Source: Candidatus Dormiibacterota bacterium
GTDB lineage: Bacteria; Chloroflexota; Dormibacteria; Aeolococcales; Aeolococcaceae
Length of the DNA stretch: 64,000 nucleotides
NCBI GenBank assembly: GCA_003153505.1
Contig: PLZA01000052.1
Span: 1-64,000 of the forward strand
Direction: 5' to 3'
The position numbers and the translations under genes are program-made. Of the stretch, positions 55,302 through 63,589 are shown piece after piece; within the stretch, counting starts at the first letter, position 1; each line of letters starts with the position of its first letter. The notes under the pieces were generated by a model. The model was not told the DNA's origin and searched no databases. It saw nothing but the letters and a program-made list of their open reading frames with translations.

Positions 55302-56945
55302 ATGAACGTCAGCAAAGTGCGTCGAGTTCTCTTTGGAACGGTCATCGGTGCGACCGGCATCGCGTTGGCGGCGCCGTTCTCGCACACCGGCCTCGCCGCC
55401 GCTGCGCCGGCGGCCACCGTGTACGCGAGCGGAACCACCGGTGTCGTCTCGCCATCGCACGCGGTTCCGGCAGCGGCCGGACAGGTCGCCACCCACGCCC
55501 CGCGAGGCGTGCGCGCAGCGCCGAGATCGGCTGCCGCGCAATCACATGCCGCCGCGCCGGCGGCCACTGCCGCAACCGCATCGGTGCCGAGCTCGCTGCT
55601 CGCGAACTTCAACGGAACGAGCAGCAACGACAGCCGCAAGACCAACTTCAATCAGGAGTTCGAGCCGCCGGACCAGGGACTCTGCGTCGGCAACGGCTAC
55701 GTGCTCGAGCCGGTGAACTCGGCATTCAGGATCTTCAAGACCAACGGTCACAGCCTGATTGGTCCCAGTAACGTCAACGACCTCTTCGATCAGGGATCGA
55801 CGCAGTTCACGAGCGATCCGCGCTGCTACTACGACCCGACCACGAACACGTGGTTCGCCACGATCCTGTTCCTGAGCGGCGGTGAGAGTCCCGACGGCAA
55901 GTCGTCTCAGCTGGACATCGCGGTCAATGCCTCGGGCAACCCGGAGAACATCTGGACGCAGTACCAGATCAACACAACCGACGCAACCGGCAACGGCTGC
56001 CCGTGCTTCGGTGACCAGCCCACACTCGGTATCGACCAGGACAACCTCTACGTCAGCACCAACGAATTCTCGATTCTCGGCCCCGAGTTCAACGGCGCCC
56101 AGGTCTTCGCGTTCTCCAAGAAGGACCTGGTGGCCGGCAGTTCCGTCCACTTCGCGCACTTCAGCAACCTCAGCATCGGTGGCACGGTCGTGGCGTCGGT
56201 GCAGCCGGCGATCAGCACCGGTGCGCCGAATGCGGAGTACTTCCTCAACTCGCTCGATCCCACCGGCACCACGGACCACCGCCTCGGTGTCTGGGCGATG
56301 ACCGATCGCACCGCGCTCCAGCACGGCAAGCTGCCCAAGCTGTCCAGCACGGTGATCGCGTCGGAGACCTACGGCCTGCCGCCGGGGTCCGCGCAGAAGG
56401 GCGCGACCAGCACGATCGATTCCGGGGACGATCGCATGCAGCAGACCCAGTACATCAACGGTCTGCTCTGGGGTGAGCTGACGAGCGTCGTCACGATCGC
56501 CCATGACTCGACCAATCGCGCTGGGGCCGCCTGGTTCAGCGTTCGCCCCTCGCTGAGCGGCGGGCACATCGGCGCATCGGTGGTCGAGCACCAGGGCTAC
56601 GTGGTCGACTCGGGTAACAACGTCATCTACCCCGCACTCCAGTCCACGTCGTCGGGGAATGTGGCGATGGTCTTCACCGTGACCGGTGCCGCTCATTACC
56701 CGAGCGCCGCATATGCGGTGCTCGGAGCAGGACGGTCCTCCTTCGGCGCCATCACCATCGCTGCTGCGGGCACCGGTCCGTACGCGCCCACATCCTCACG
56801 CTGGGGTGACTACTCGTGGGCGGTCATGGATCCCACCGCACCGGCCGTGTGGCTCGCCACCGAGTACATGCCGCCGCTCTCGAGCCAGACACCTGACCGC
56901 GTCAGCAACTGGGGGACGCGTGTCCTCGAGGTGGCCGTCGGCTAG
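55302..56945 (+). CDS. Secreted protein of unknown function, beta-rich
   Basis: Protein of 547 aa. A signal peptide (VLFGTVIGATGIALAAPF) is followed by an Ala/Pro-rich linker to about residue 95. The mature part reads as repeated strands (FTSDPRCYYDPTTNTWFATI, GDQPTLGIDQDNLYVSTNEF and WGDYSWAVMDPTAPAVWLATEY), which suggests a propeller-like surface protein. The paired Cys (GCPCFGDQP) could form a disulfide. Proteins of this kind occur in environmental actinobacteria and Chloroflexota, but I know of no defined role. Start ATG 55302 has a GGTGG ribosome site. Confidence 0.75.
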   Translation: MNVSKVRRVLFGTVIGATGIALAAPFSHTGLAAAAPAATVYASGTTGVVSPSHAVPAAAGQVATHAPRGVRAAPRSAAAQSHAAAPAATAATASVPSSLLANFNGTSSNDSRKTNFNQEFEPPDQGLCVGNGYVLEPVNSAFRIFKTNGHSLIGPSNVNDLFDQGSTQFTSDPRCYYDPTTNTWFATILFLSGGESPDGKSSQLDIAVNASGNPENIWTQYQINTTDATGNGCPCFGDQPTLGIDQDNLYVSTNEFSILGPEFNGAQVFAFSKKDLVAGSSVHFAHFSNLSIGGTVVASVQPAISTGAPNAEYFLNSLDPTGTTDHRLGVWAMTDRTALQHGKLPKLSSTVIASETYGLPPGSAQKGATSTIDSGDDRMQQTQYINGLLWGELTSVVTIAHDSTNRAGAAWFSVRPSLSGGHIGASVVEHQGYVVDSGNNVIYPALQSTSSGNVAMVFTVTGAAHYPSAAYAVLGAGRSSFGAITIAAAGTGPYAPTSSRWGDYSWAVMDPTAPAVWLATEYMPPLSSQTPDRVSNWGTRVLEVAVG

Positions 56946-57028
56946 GAATTCCCCTGTCGTCAGGCCGGCCATGCGCCGGGCGCCGCACCGCGGATGCCCG
57001 GCTCGTGGCGCCCGACCCTGAGCCCGGA

Positions 57029-57724
57029 CTAAAGCTCAGGCGGGCTCCATGGCGATGGCGCGGGAGGTGGCGGCGCGAGTGGCAGCGCAGCAACGGGCAC
57101 TGGCGCACGAGCGGCGACTGGGGCGGGCCGGCGGGGCGCAAGGAAGGTCATCGTCAGCACGTATGCGAATCCCGCATCGATGATCAGGCCGGTGATCGTC
57201 CCCGCGACCAGTGCGAGTGGCTCCGTCCCGATCCGTGAGGCGGCGGCGAACGCTCCGATCAGCACCAGTATCAACAGGATGACGCGCACGACCGCCCATC
57301 CGATGGCCTTGACGAAGCCGGCGTAGAAGATCATCACCAGAACGGCGACGATCGCCAGCCCCGGTCGAATGTTCACCGTTTGCTCGACGATCCCTCCCGT
57401 GCTCGGGTCCTGCACAGGCACGGTGATAGTCGGAACGATCAAGCCGATTGCAAAGATGAGAAGAACCACGAGCGCGCCGTGGGCCACGGTGATCCATCGA
57501 GCGATTGCGACCCAGTCGGTCCCGACCATGGGCGATGCCAGCGAGACCGTCGGGGCATTGATGCTCACCGGCGCCGGAGCCGTGCCACTTCGCGCCTCGT
57601 CGACGCGACGACCGTCGGGCAGGACCAGCGGCGCGCCGCAGCGCTTGCACGTGCTCGCATTCTTGAGCTCCGACCACCTCCAGCAGTTGGGGCAGCAGAC
57701 CGCGACGGGTGCGCTGGCAGCCAT
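57029..57724 (-). CDS. Zinc-ribbon membrane protein
   Basis: Protein of 231 aa. An N-terminal zinc ribbon (CCPNCWRWSELK...CKRCGAPLVLPDGR) is followed by four membrane segments from about residue 75 (ALVVLLIFAIGLIVPTITV, AIVAVLVMIFYAGFV, VVRVILLILVLIGAFAA and ALVAGTITGLIIDAGF). The C-terminus is Pro/Ala-rich. It is the intact partner of the small gene just upstream, with which it shares the ribbon and about 80 nt of upstream DNA. It is convergent with the secreted-protein gene. Function unknown. Confidence 0.75.
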   Translation of the reverse strand: MAASAPVAVCCPNCWRWSELKNASTCKRCGAPLVLPDGRRVDEARSGTAPAPVSINAPTVSLASPMVGTDWVAIARWITVAHGALVVLLIFAIGLIVPTITVPVQDPSTGGIVEQTVNIRPGLAIVAVLVMIFYAGFVKAIGWAVVRVILLILVLIGAFAAASRIGTEPLALVAGTITGLIIDAGFAYVLTMTFLAPRRPAPVAARAPVPVAALPLAPPPPAPSPWSPPEL

Positions 57725-57840
57725 CGCTCATTCTCTGCAGACGCCGAGCGAGGATTGAGCGCCGTTCACAGACGGTGCCACGCCCGTCACGGGTTCGCGT
57801 CAGGCGGTTGGCACGCCCATCGGCGAGTGCTGGGAACCGA

Positions 57841-58053
57841 TCAGCGAGCGCGGATCGACCAGCCCACAGGTGCAACCTCGACGGGCGGCGGCTCAGGCAG
57901 TGCGGCGACTGTGACTTCGGGCGGTGCCGCAGCGACCTCGTCGGCGCGCCGGCCGTCCGGAAGGATGAGCGGAGTCCCGCAGCGCTTGCAGGTCAGCACC
58001 GTTCCCAATTCGGTCCATTTCCAGCATGTCGGGCAGCAGACTTTTATGATCAC
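57841..58053 (-). CDS. 70-aa zinc-ribbon paralogue, possibly truncated
   Basis: Protein of 70 aa. Residues 1-40 (CCPTCWKWTELGTVLTCKRCG, then PLILPDGRRADE) are a near copy of the N-terminus of the downstream membrane protein. A short Pro/Val-rich tail replaces the membrane part. The upstream DNA of the two genes is also alike: both have a CGCTCATTCTC start region and matching blocks for about 80 nt. Start codons are 329 nt apart, so this is a tandem duplication with loss of the 3' part. It may be functional as a free ribbon or a remnant. Confidence 0.65.
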   Translation of the reverse strand: MIIKVCCPTCWKWTELGTVLTCKRCGTPLILPDGRRADEVAAAPPEVTVAALPEPPPVEVAPVGWSIRAR

Positions 58054-58335
58054 CGCTCATTCTCAGCAGCGAAGAACCGGGAGTCGGGCGCCGTGCGTGG
58101 ACGGTGCCGAGACCGTGACCGGTTCAGCGCAGGCCGAGATATCGGATCGGATCCGGTCAGCGAAGTCACGACGCGCCTCGCCCAATCGGTGCATCGTAAG
58201 GGCGACGATCGAAGGCCTCGAGATGCTCAGGCGGGAGGAGTGCACATCGTGGATACTGGCGCGCCGGTGCCGCAAGCGTAGATCCCTGTGTCCCATGTGG
58301 CGACGTACTGCGTCGCACCGACACTGTAGGTCACA

Positions 58336-58575
58336 GTGAATCCGGTCCAGCCACCGCCGGCGGACGGTGAACGCCGCACCATCGCTGAGATGATGGCCAA
58401 GGGCAGCTACGCCCACATCCTCATGGCCAAAGCCGACCTCGACCGTGCCTTCGCGCGGTTGGAGGCCAGTGGCGCCGAGGTTGTCCAGGAGCCGGCCGAG
58501 CAGCCGTACGGGGTGCGCGACTGCGCGTTCCGCGATCCCGCCGGCAACCTCATCCGCATCCAGGAGCAGCGCTGA
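58336..58575 (+). pseudogene. 5'-truncated VOC (glyoxalase-like) gene
   Basis: The 79-aa frame holds only the C-terminal half of a VOC-domain protein of the bleomycin-resistance/glyoxalase kind: ERRTIAEMMAKGSYAHILMA, then EVVQEPAEQPYGVRDCAFRDP and GNLIRIQE. Family members have about 130-140 aa with a first beta-alpha-beta-beta-beta module that carries half of the metal site; that part is missing upstream. The frame still has a GTG start but no good ribosome site. It may be a remnant, perhaps lost when the zinc-ribbon genes were duplicated. The stretch 58054-58335 shows no other gene. Confidence 0.6.
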
Positions 58576-58606
58576 GCCATCCGGCGGTCGCAGCCAAGGA
58601 GAAGTT

Positions 58607-59371
58607 GTGGCCGAGACAGCACGATCAGCGGACGGAACCAGGATCGCGTACGAACGCACCGGCGACGGCCCGGTCCTGATCCTTGCCGGCGGCGCGTTGA
58701 ACAACCGGCATTCAGCTGATGCGTTGGTCCCTCACCTCGTGGAGCGGTTTTCCGTCGTTGCATTCGACCGTCGCGGTCGTGGGGACAGCTCGGACACCCC
58801 ACCGTACGCCCCGGCTCGCGAAGTGGAGGACCTCAAGGCACTCATCGATGCTGTCGGTGGTTCGGCGATGGTCTTCGGCCACTCCTCTGGCGCCGTCCTC
58901 TCGCTGGAGGCCGCCGCTGACGGCGCCGCAATCACCCGGCTGGCTGTCAACGAGCCGCCGTACCTCACGGGCAACGCGGAGACAGCGGGTGCCACCCTGC
59001 GGAGGATCGAGGCCGCACTCGACGCAGGCGACCGGGGCACGGCGGTGGAGATCTTCATCCGCGCGACCGGCGCCCCATTCGACCCGGCGATCAAGACGCA
59101 GCCCTGGTTCGGAGGCCTGGAGGCGGTTGCTCACACCCTTCCGTACGACCTCGCCCTGGTCGGGGACAGCAGCGTCCCGGTCGAACGGCTCGCGAAGATC
59201 ACGGCGCCCACGCTCGGCCTCTACGGCGGTGCCAGCCCCGAGTGGGCTGCAGCGTCAATCAGCGCGGTCGTCGGCGCCATCCCGGGTGCGACCCAGAAGG
59301 TGCTCAAGGGCCAGACGCACGCGGCCGACCCTGCGGTCCTCGCGCCGGTGCTCATCGACTTCTTCGGCTGA
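58607..59371 (+). CDS. Alpha/beta hydrolase
   Basis: Protein of 254 aa from GTG 58607, with AAGGAG at good distance. The sequence shows VLILAGGALNN (oxyanion region), VAFDRRGRGDSSD, the nucleophile elbow VFGHSSGAVLSLEAA, an Asp-like turn in LGLYGGASPEW and a late His in KGQTHAADPAVL. This is the common soluble hydrolase fold seen with epoxide hydrolases, esterases and haloperoxidase-like enzymes. No signal peptide. Substrate not known. It is 31 nt after the truncated VOC frame. Confidence 0.85.
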   Translation: MAETARSADGTRIAYERTGDGPVLILAGGALNNRHSADALVPHLVERFSVVAFDRRGRGDSSDTPPYAPAREVEDLKALIDAVGGSAMVFGHSSGAVLSLEAAADGAAITRLAVNEPPYLTGNAETAGATLRRIEAALDAGDRGTAVEIFIRATGAPFDPAIKTQPWFGGLEAVAHTLPYDLALVGDSSVPVERLAKITAPTLGLYGGASPEWAAASISAVVGAIPGATQKVLKGQTHAADPAVLAPVLIDFFG

Positions 59372-59438
59372 GCTTGCGCATTCCCACGGATTAGCGCAGG
59401 AGTGCGTCGGTAGCGCGAGATCAACCGCGTGATCGGCC

Positions 59439-59846
59439 CTACATGCACATGTTCGGAATGTCGACGTGCTTTGTCGTCCCGGACTCCACGGTGATGCTGA
59501 CGAACGGAGTCACGTTCGCCGGGGGCGGGAAGTGCGCCTGGAGTACGTACTCACCTGGAGCGAGAGCGAACTGATACGACGAGTTCGTCGAAACCTGCTC
59601 CTGCGCCCTGACGGTCGTGGGGAACACTGCGACTGATGAGCCAGCCCCGATGGACCTCCAGGTCATCTCACCTTCAAGCACAGTGACGGTCCCCGCTGCG
59701 TACTGCACACCAGGGGGCGGTCCGAGTGCAGCGCACGGGATGATCCCACCCACCACGAGACCTTCACCCGGTGGCGGGTTTGTTGACCCGCACGCGCTCG
59801 CGCTCACGACCAGAAAGAGCGACAAGAGCACCAGCCGAGATCGCAT
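59439..59846 (-). CDS. Small lipoprotein of unknown function
   Basis: Protein of 135 aa from ATG 59846 (MRSRLVLLSLFLVV). The signal peptide ends in a lipobox, SASACGS. The mature part is beta-rich with a Pro-rich loop, and YQFALAPGEYVLQAHFPPP resembles one strand pair of an Ig-like or carboxypeptidase-regulatory-type fold. No family recognised. It follows a larger lipoprotein gene on the same strand by 10 nt and is probably cotranscribed. Confidence 0.7.
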   Translation of the reverse strand: MRSRLVLLSLFLVVSASACGSTNPPPGEGLVVGGIIPCAALGPPPGVQYAAGTVTVLEGEMTWRSIGAGSSVAVFPTTVRAQEQVSTNSSYQFALAPGEYVLQAHFPPPANVTPFVSITVESGTTKHVDIPNMCM

Positions 59847-59856
59847 CGGGCGGGAG

Positions 59857-61083
59857 CTAACCACAGTTCCCTGTTGAGGATGTCTCGCCAACACTCATCT
59901 GCTCGACCCCGCTCGCAACGGCCATCGCAGACCGAACGGCGACCTGCGTCACCGCCCCGTGGCCGCCGACAACGAATACCGATTCGCTGAGGGGTTCATG
60001 TCCGGGCGACACAGGCGGCACACCGAGCAGGAACGCTGAACCTGCCGGCTCCAGGTTCACGTCAGTTGGAGGCAGCGCAGCGGACCAGACGGTCGCCCCG
60101 CTACTGAGTGTTCGGACGGACACAGCGGTAGGTGCGAACGAAGGATTGCCCATTGGTCCGTTGGTGAGCGCCGAAGTTCCATCCCATGAGAATGCCTTGA
60201 CGTACGTGCCCTGAAGACGCGCGGCGACACGACCCGCGTGAGCGAGATCGTGGATCACCGTTCCGCCACATGCGGAGTCGTCCTCTGCGATCAAGGTTCC
60301 GTCGTGTGTCGCAACCACGCCAAAGACCGATGACCCAACCTCTGCTGAGTACAGCAGCTTGCCCGTGGACAATCGATATTCGCTGATCTGCGTGATGGAG
60401 ACGAAGGAGGAGGTGGTTACGATCGCCTCGTCTGACGTGAGACTGCACGAGACAACGGAAATGTTTCCGTGGTCGCTGAAATCTCCCACTTGCGTGATCG
60501 GCCGGCGATTGTGTCCGGGGAGCGATACGTACAGCCACGCCGGCGACGTCACTCCGACGATTGTGTTCGCCGAGACCTGCACCGACTGTTGGCCAGCGGG
60601 CGCGGCGTTGGGTCCAAGAACCTCGCAGAGGTGACGACTGTCGTCGGCCCAGGTTCCGCCGCTGAGGTTACTCGCAATCAGCCGGCCGTCAGACGAGTAC
60701 AAGGCGTTGCCGATCTCGACGCCTGAACCGTCCGGCGATTGCTCTCCGAGTCCCCGAATCGAGGCTGCGAACTCCATCCAACCAACCGCGTGACCCTGCC
60801 AATCGCTCGCGATGAGCCGCCTGGGATCGGCTGCGTCGACGGTCCAGAAGACGGCGACGCCGGCCGGCAGAGCTTTCTGGGTGATCGGCAGCGGCGCGGA
60901 TTGTCCGCTGTCGGTCGCCCAATTCAGAAGCGCCCCGGGAGCCGGCGACCATTGCGGGGGAGTTCCCGATCCGCCGTTGCACCCGGCCAGGGTTGCAACT
61001 GCCGCGCACCCAACGAGGCCCTGGCGCACGGCGCAAAACGGTCGCCGCCTGGGTACTCCCACGCCCCTTGAGCCTCTCACCAT
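59857..61083 (-). CDS. Lipoprotein with WD40/propeller-like repeats
   Basis: Protein of 408 aa from ATG 61083; GTG 61095 or 61086 are possible. The signal sequence ends in VATLAGCNG, a lipobox. Repeated segments such as ALYSSDGRLIASNLSGGTW and GVVATHDGTLIAEDDSACG have the Asp-Gly turn of propeller blades. A role in ligand sensing or surface scaffolding is possible, but not shown. It is the last confident gene before the tRNA-Ser fragment. Confidence 0.72.
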   Translation of the reverse strand: MVRGSRGVGVPRRRPFCAVRQGLVGCAAVATLAGCNGGSGTPPQWSPAPGALLNWATDSGQSAPLPITQKALPAGVAVFWTVDAADPRRLIASDWQGHAVGWMEFAASIRGLGEQSPDGSGVEIGNALYSSDGRLIASNLSGGTWADDSRHLCEVLGPNAAPAGQQSVQVSANTIVGVTSPAWLYVSLPGHNRRPITQVGDFSDHGNISVVSCSLTSDEAIVTTSSFVSITQISEYRLSTGKLLYSAEVGSSVFGVVATHDGTLIAEDDSACGGTVIHDLAHAGRVAARLQGTYVKAFSWDGTSALTNGPMGNPSFAPTAVSVRTLSSGATVWSAALPPTDVNLEPAGSAFLLGVPPVSPGHEPLSESVFVVGGHGAVTQVAVRSAMAVASGVEQMSVGETSSTGNCG

Positions 61084-61214
61084 CACTGACTCCACTCCTT
61101 GTCCCAGTACGTCCTACGCCCATCCGAACCGCAGGGTTCCCGCGAGACCCACGACCAGCAGAGATATCCTCGACGGCCTCGTGCGCAAAATCCCCTGATT
61201 CGCTAAGGGGTTTG

Positions 61215-61276
<62 letters not shown>

Positions 61277-61933
61277 GCAGGGGCGTGTCGCAATGTGCCG
61301 TTCGGGGTCGTTGTGAACTCGGGCGCAACGGCGGTGGTGCCGCCGGGTACCGCTGGGTGCTGGCTGGTAGCGTCGCCAACTGGGGTATGAATTGGGGTAC
61401 GGCGTAGGCCGCAGCTGCCCTACTGTGAGCTGAGTCGCGGGGGCCCGCCTCAGGTCTGCGTGTGCCACCGGGCCGTTTCGTATTCGGCGGACACGTTGAA
61501 CGTGTCTCCGCGGGGTCATCACAGGTGTGGGCTGACAGCGCCCTAGGGTACGCGCGGGGGTTCTAGCCATAGCTCGTCGCGGGTTGAGTGATTGCCTCCG
61601 CCTTGCATCGCGTGGCCGGGACGCCGACGGTCCTCGGAGTCAGTCGCGCGTTGCGCGTTTCCTCGATCGCGATCCGCGGTCAGCCCGCCCGTGAGGGGTC
61701 AACTGAGGGGCCATGATTTGTGGACTCGGCGATCAGCGAACCCACGTGCTGCGTCGCGTGTCCAACGACGGTACGTCGTCGGACGGCGCGACCTTAGCCA
61801 ATGGGACAGGACCATCCGAGCCTGAACCCGGTGACGCCTTACCAAGATGTCTCCAAGGCTCTTGTCCGTTAACCCAGGGCAGCGCAGTTGCGACGCTATA
61901 CGTGTACTGCCGCTAGCGATTTGTGTCAGCGCA

Positions 61934-63589
61934 CTAGCAGGCGAAGACGGATGCGTCGTAGCCAGCACTGATGGTCACGTTCCAAATGAACGACGGCAAT
62001 CTGACCGTCGGTGCCTTCAGAACCCATATCCCGGTGGATACGGAGAATGAGCGCGCCGGTTGGGGTGACCTCAGCCAACCCAACGCGACGCCCAACAATC
62101 CCGATCCTTCAACTTGTAGCTCCAAGCGCGCTCCGGGAGGCAGGAGCAGTTCTGAGGGGAGGGGCTCACGGTCAACGCAATTCGAGATGACAGTCGCCTT
62201 CGACAGAACGACTGACGAGGCAAAGACGGTGCGTAAAACGGTGTCGACCACCTCTGGCTGCTGAGCCGCCGCGACACCAAAGGGAGGGAGATCTCCGATG
62301 GAGCCGAACCGACGCTCAGCTGCATAGAACGCGGCAACTTGGACTGAGGGAGCGTCGTTCGCATCCGCCAGGACTGTTTGATCGGGGGTCGGCGAATTCT
62401 GGATGGCATTCAAGGTCGCCAGGACAATGTCCTCGGTGGCGCTCTTGTCCCGCCAGTACGCTACGGCGCCCGCGAGCGAGGCCATGTTTCCGATAAGAGC
62501 AACCGCGAGCGCCCCCGAAAGGACTATTCGCCAGGGGAGTCGGCAACGCAGAGAGGACACCGACGCGCTGACGAGAAGCGTCAGCAAGACGACCGATACG
62601 TACATATACCGATTGGTACCTGCTTCGGCTACTCCAAAGCCTTGCACCCGCACCAACCCGATGGATCCGAACTCAGCGACGATGCCCGCGAGGGGACTGA
62701 GCACCCAGGCGATGGGCGATCTGGTGACACCCACACCGGTAATGGCCGCCAGACCGAGGACGGAAACTACGAGCGGCAGAGCACCGAAACGCGTTCCAGC
62801 TCCCGCGGCAGACGCTCCGGTTGCAGCGATACCGTACCCAATGAACTGCACGACTGCCCAGATTCCTCCAGGTGTCAGCGGAACCGCAGTATCCGCCCCG
62901 GACTGGTCGAGCAACCTGAACCACGCCACGAAGATAAGCAACGGCAGCGAGGCCGCAGCGATGCCCAGAGGATCCCGCCGCAGCCCGGCTTGAACAAGTG
63001 CCGCGACTACAAAGGCAACGCCCATCCCGGAGGCCGCCAACGAAAGTACCAGAGCGCCAGAAGTAAGCAAAGTGCGCCAAGCGACGGGGCTTTGATCGAG
63101 TAGGTCAAGCGCGAGAAGGCCGAACATCACTGATGCCGCGAACTGCCCGCTGCAGCAGTAGACAAAATCATCCGAACCGAAACCCATGACCAACACGAGT
63201 AGAGCGGCGGCCGCAGCAAGAAGGTCGCCGGAGCGTCTACGCGCGATCCGAAACACGAGTGCGACCACCGCCAAATGTTCAACCAGCATGAGGACCTGTT
63301 CGGGCACGTGCGTTGCGAGGCCGAAGACCCCCAACAGCAGGCGGTACACGATAATGGGAACTGTCGACCAGTGCCCATTCGACGGCGCGAAGTACGCCGA
63401 CAGATCTTGCGGGCTGACGGTCACGAAATACCAGTCGTCGTGGAAGAACTGCAAATGCTCAGTTTGCGAAAGCAGCACGGAGAAGGTAGTCAAGCTGATC
63501 AGGGCAAGCGCAGACCGTAAGTACGGCACGCACACGCCGCCGATCGTCTCAGCAACCGTCGGTGGGCCAAAGCTGCCGATGCGCTTCAC
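61934..63589 (-). CDS. Polytopic membrane protein of unknown function
   Basis: Protein of 551 aa from GTG 63589 (VKRIGSFGPP), with TAGAAT 10 nt upstream; GTG 63535 or the track ATG 63685 are possible. About 10-12 membrane segments are present, then a soluble C-terminal domain of about 170 residues (from IQNSPTPDQTVLADAND). The first loop has FFHDDWYFVTVSP, an acidic HDD near the first membrane exit, as in GT-C/PMT-like and O-antigen-related proteins. No closer match is recognised. Codon use is less GC-biased than in the core genes, which fits acquired DNA. Confidence 0.7.
   Translation of the reverse strand: MKRIGSFGPPTVAETIGGVCVPYLRSALALISLTTFSVLLSQTEHLQFFHDDWYFVTVSPQDLSAYFAPSNGHWSTVPIIVYRLLLGVFGLATHVPEQVLMLVEHLAVVALVFRIARRRSGDLLAAAAALLVLVMGFGSDDFVYCCSGQFAASVMFGLLALDLLDQSPVAWRTLLTSGALVLSLAASGMGVAFVVAALVQAGLRRDPLGIAAASLPLLIFVAWFRLLDQSGADTAVPLTPGGIWAVVQFIGYGIAATGASAAGAGTRFGALPLVVSVLGLAAITGVGVTRSPIAWVLSPLAGIVAEFGSIGLVRVQGFGVAEAGTNRYMYVSVVLLTLLVSASVSSLRCRLPWRIVLSGALAVALIGNMASLAGAVAYWRDKSATEDIVLATLNAIQNSPTPDQTVLADANDAPSVQVAAFYAAERRFGSIGDLPPFGVAAAQQPEVVDTVLRTVFASSVVLSKATVISNCVDREPLPSELLLPPGARLELQVEGSGLLGVALGWLRSPQPARSFSVSTGIWVLKAPTVRLPSFIWNVTISAGYDASVFAC

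Noticed and set aside
61592-61968. Overlapping ORFs on both strands (77 and 89 aa)
   Set aside because: No recognisable motif or ribosome site; Arg-rich chance frames in non-coding DNA.
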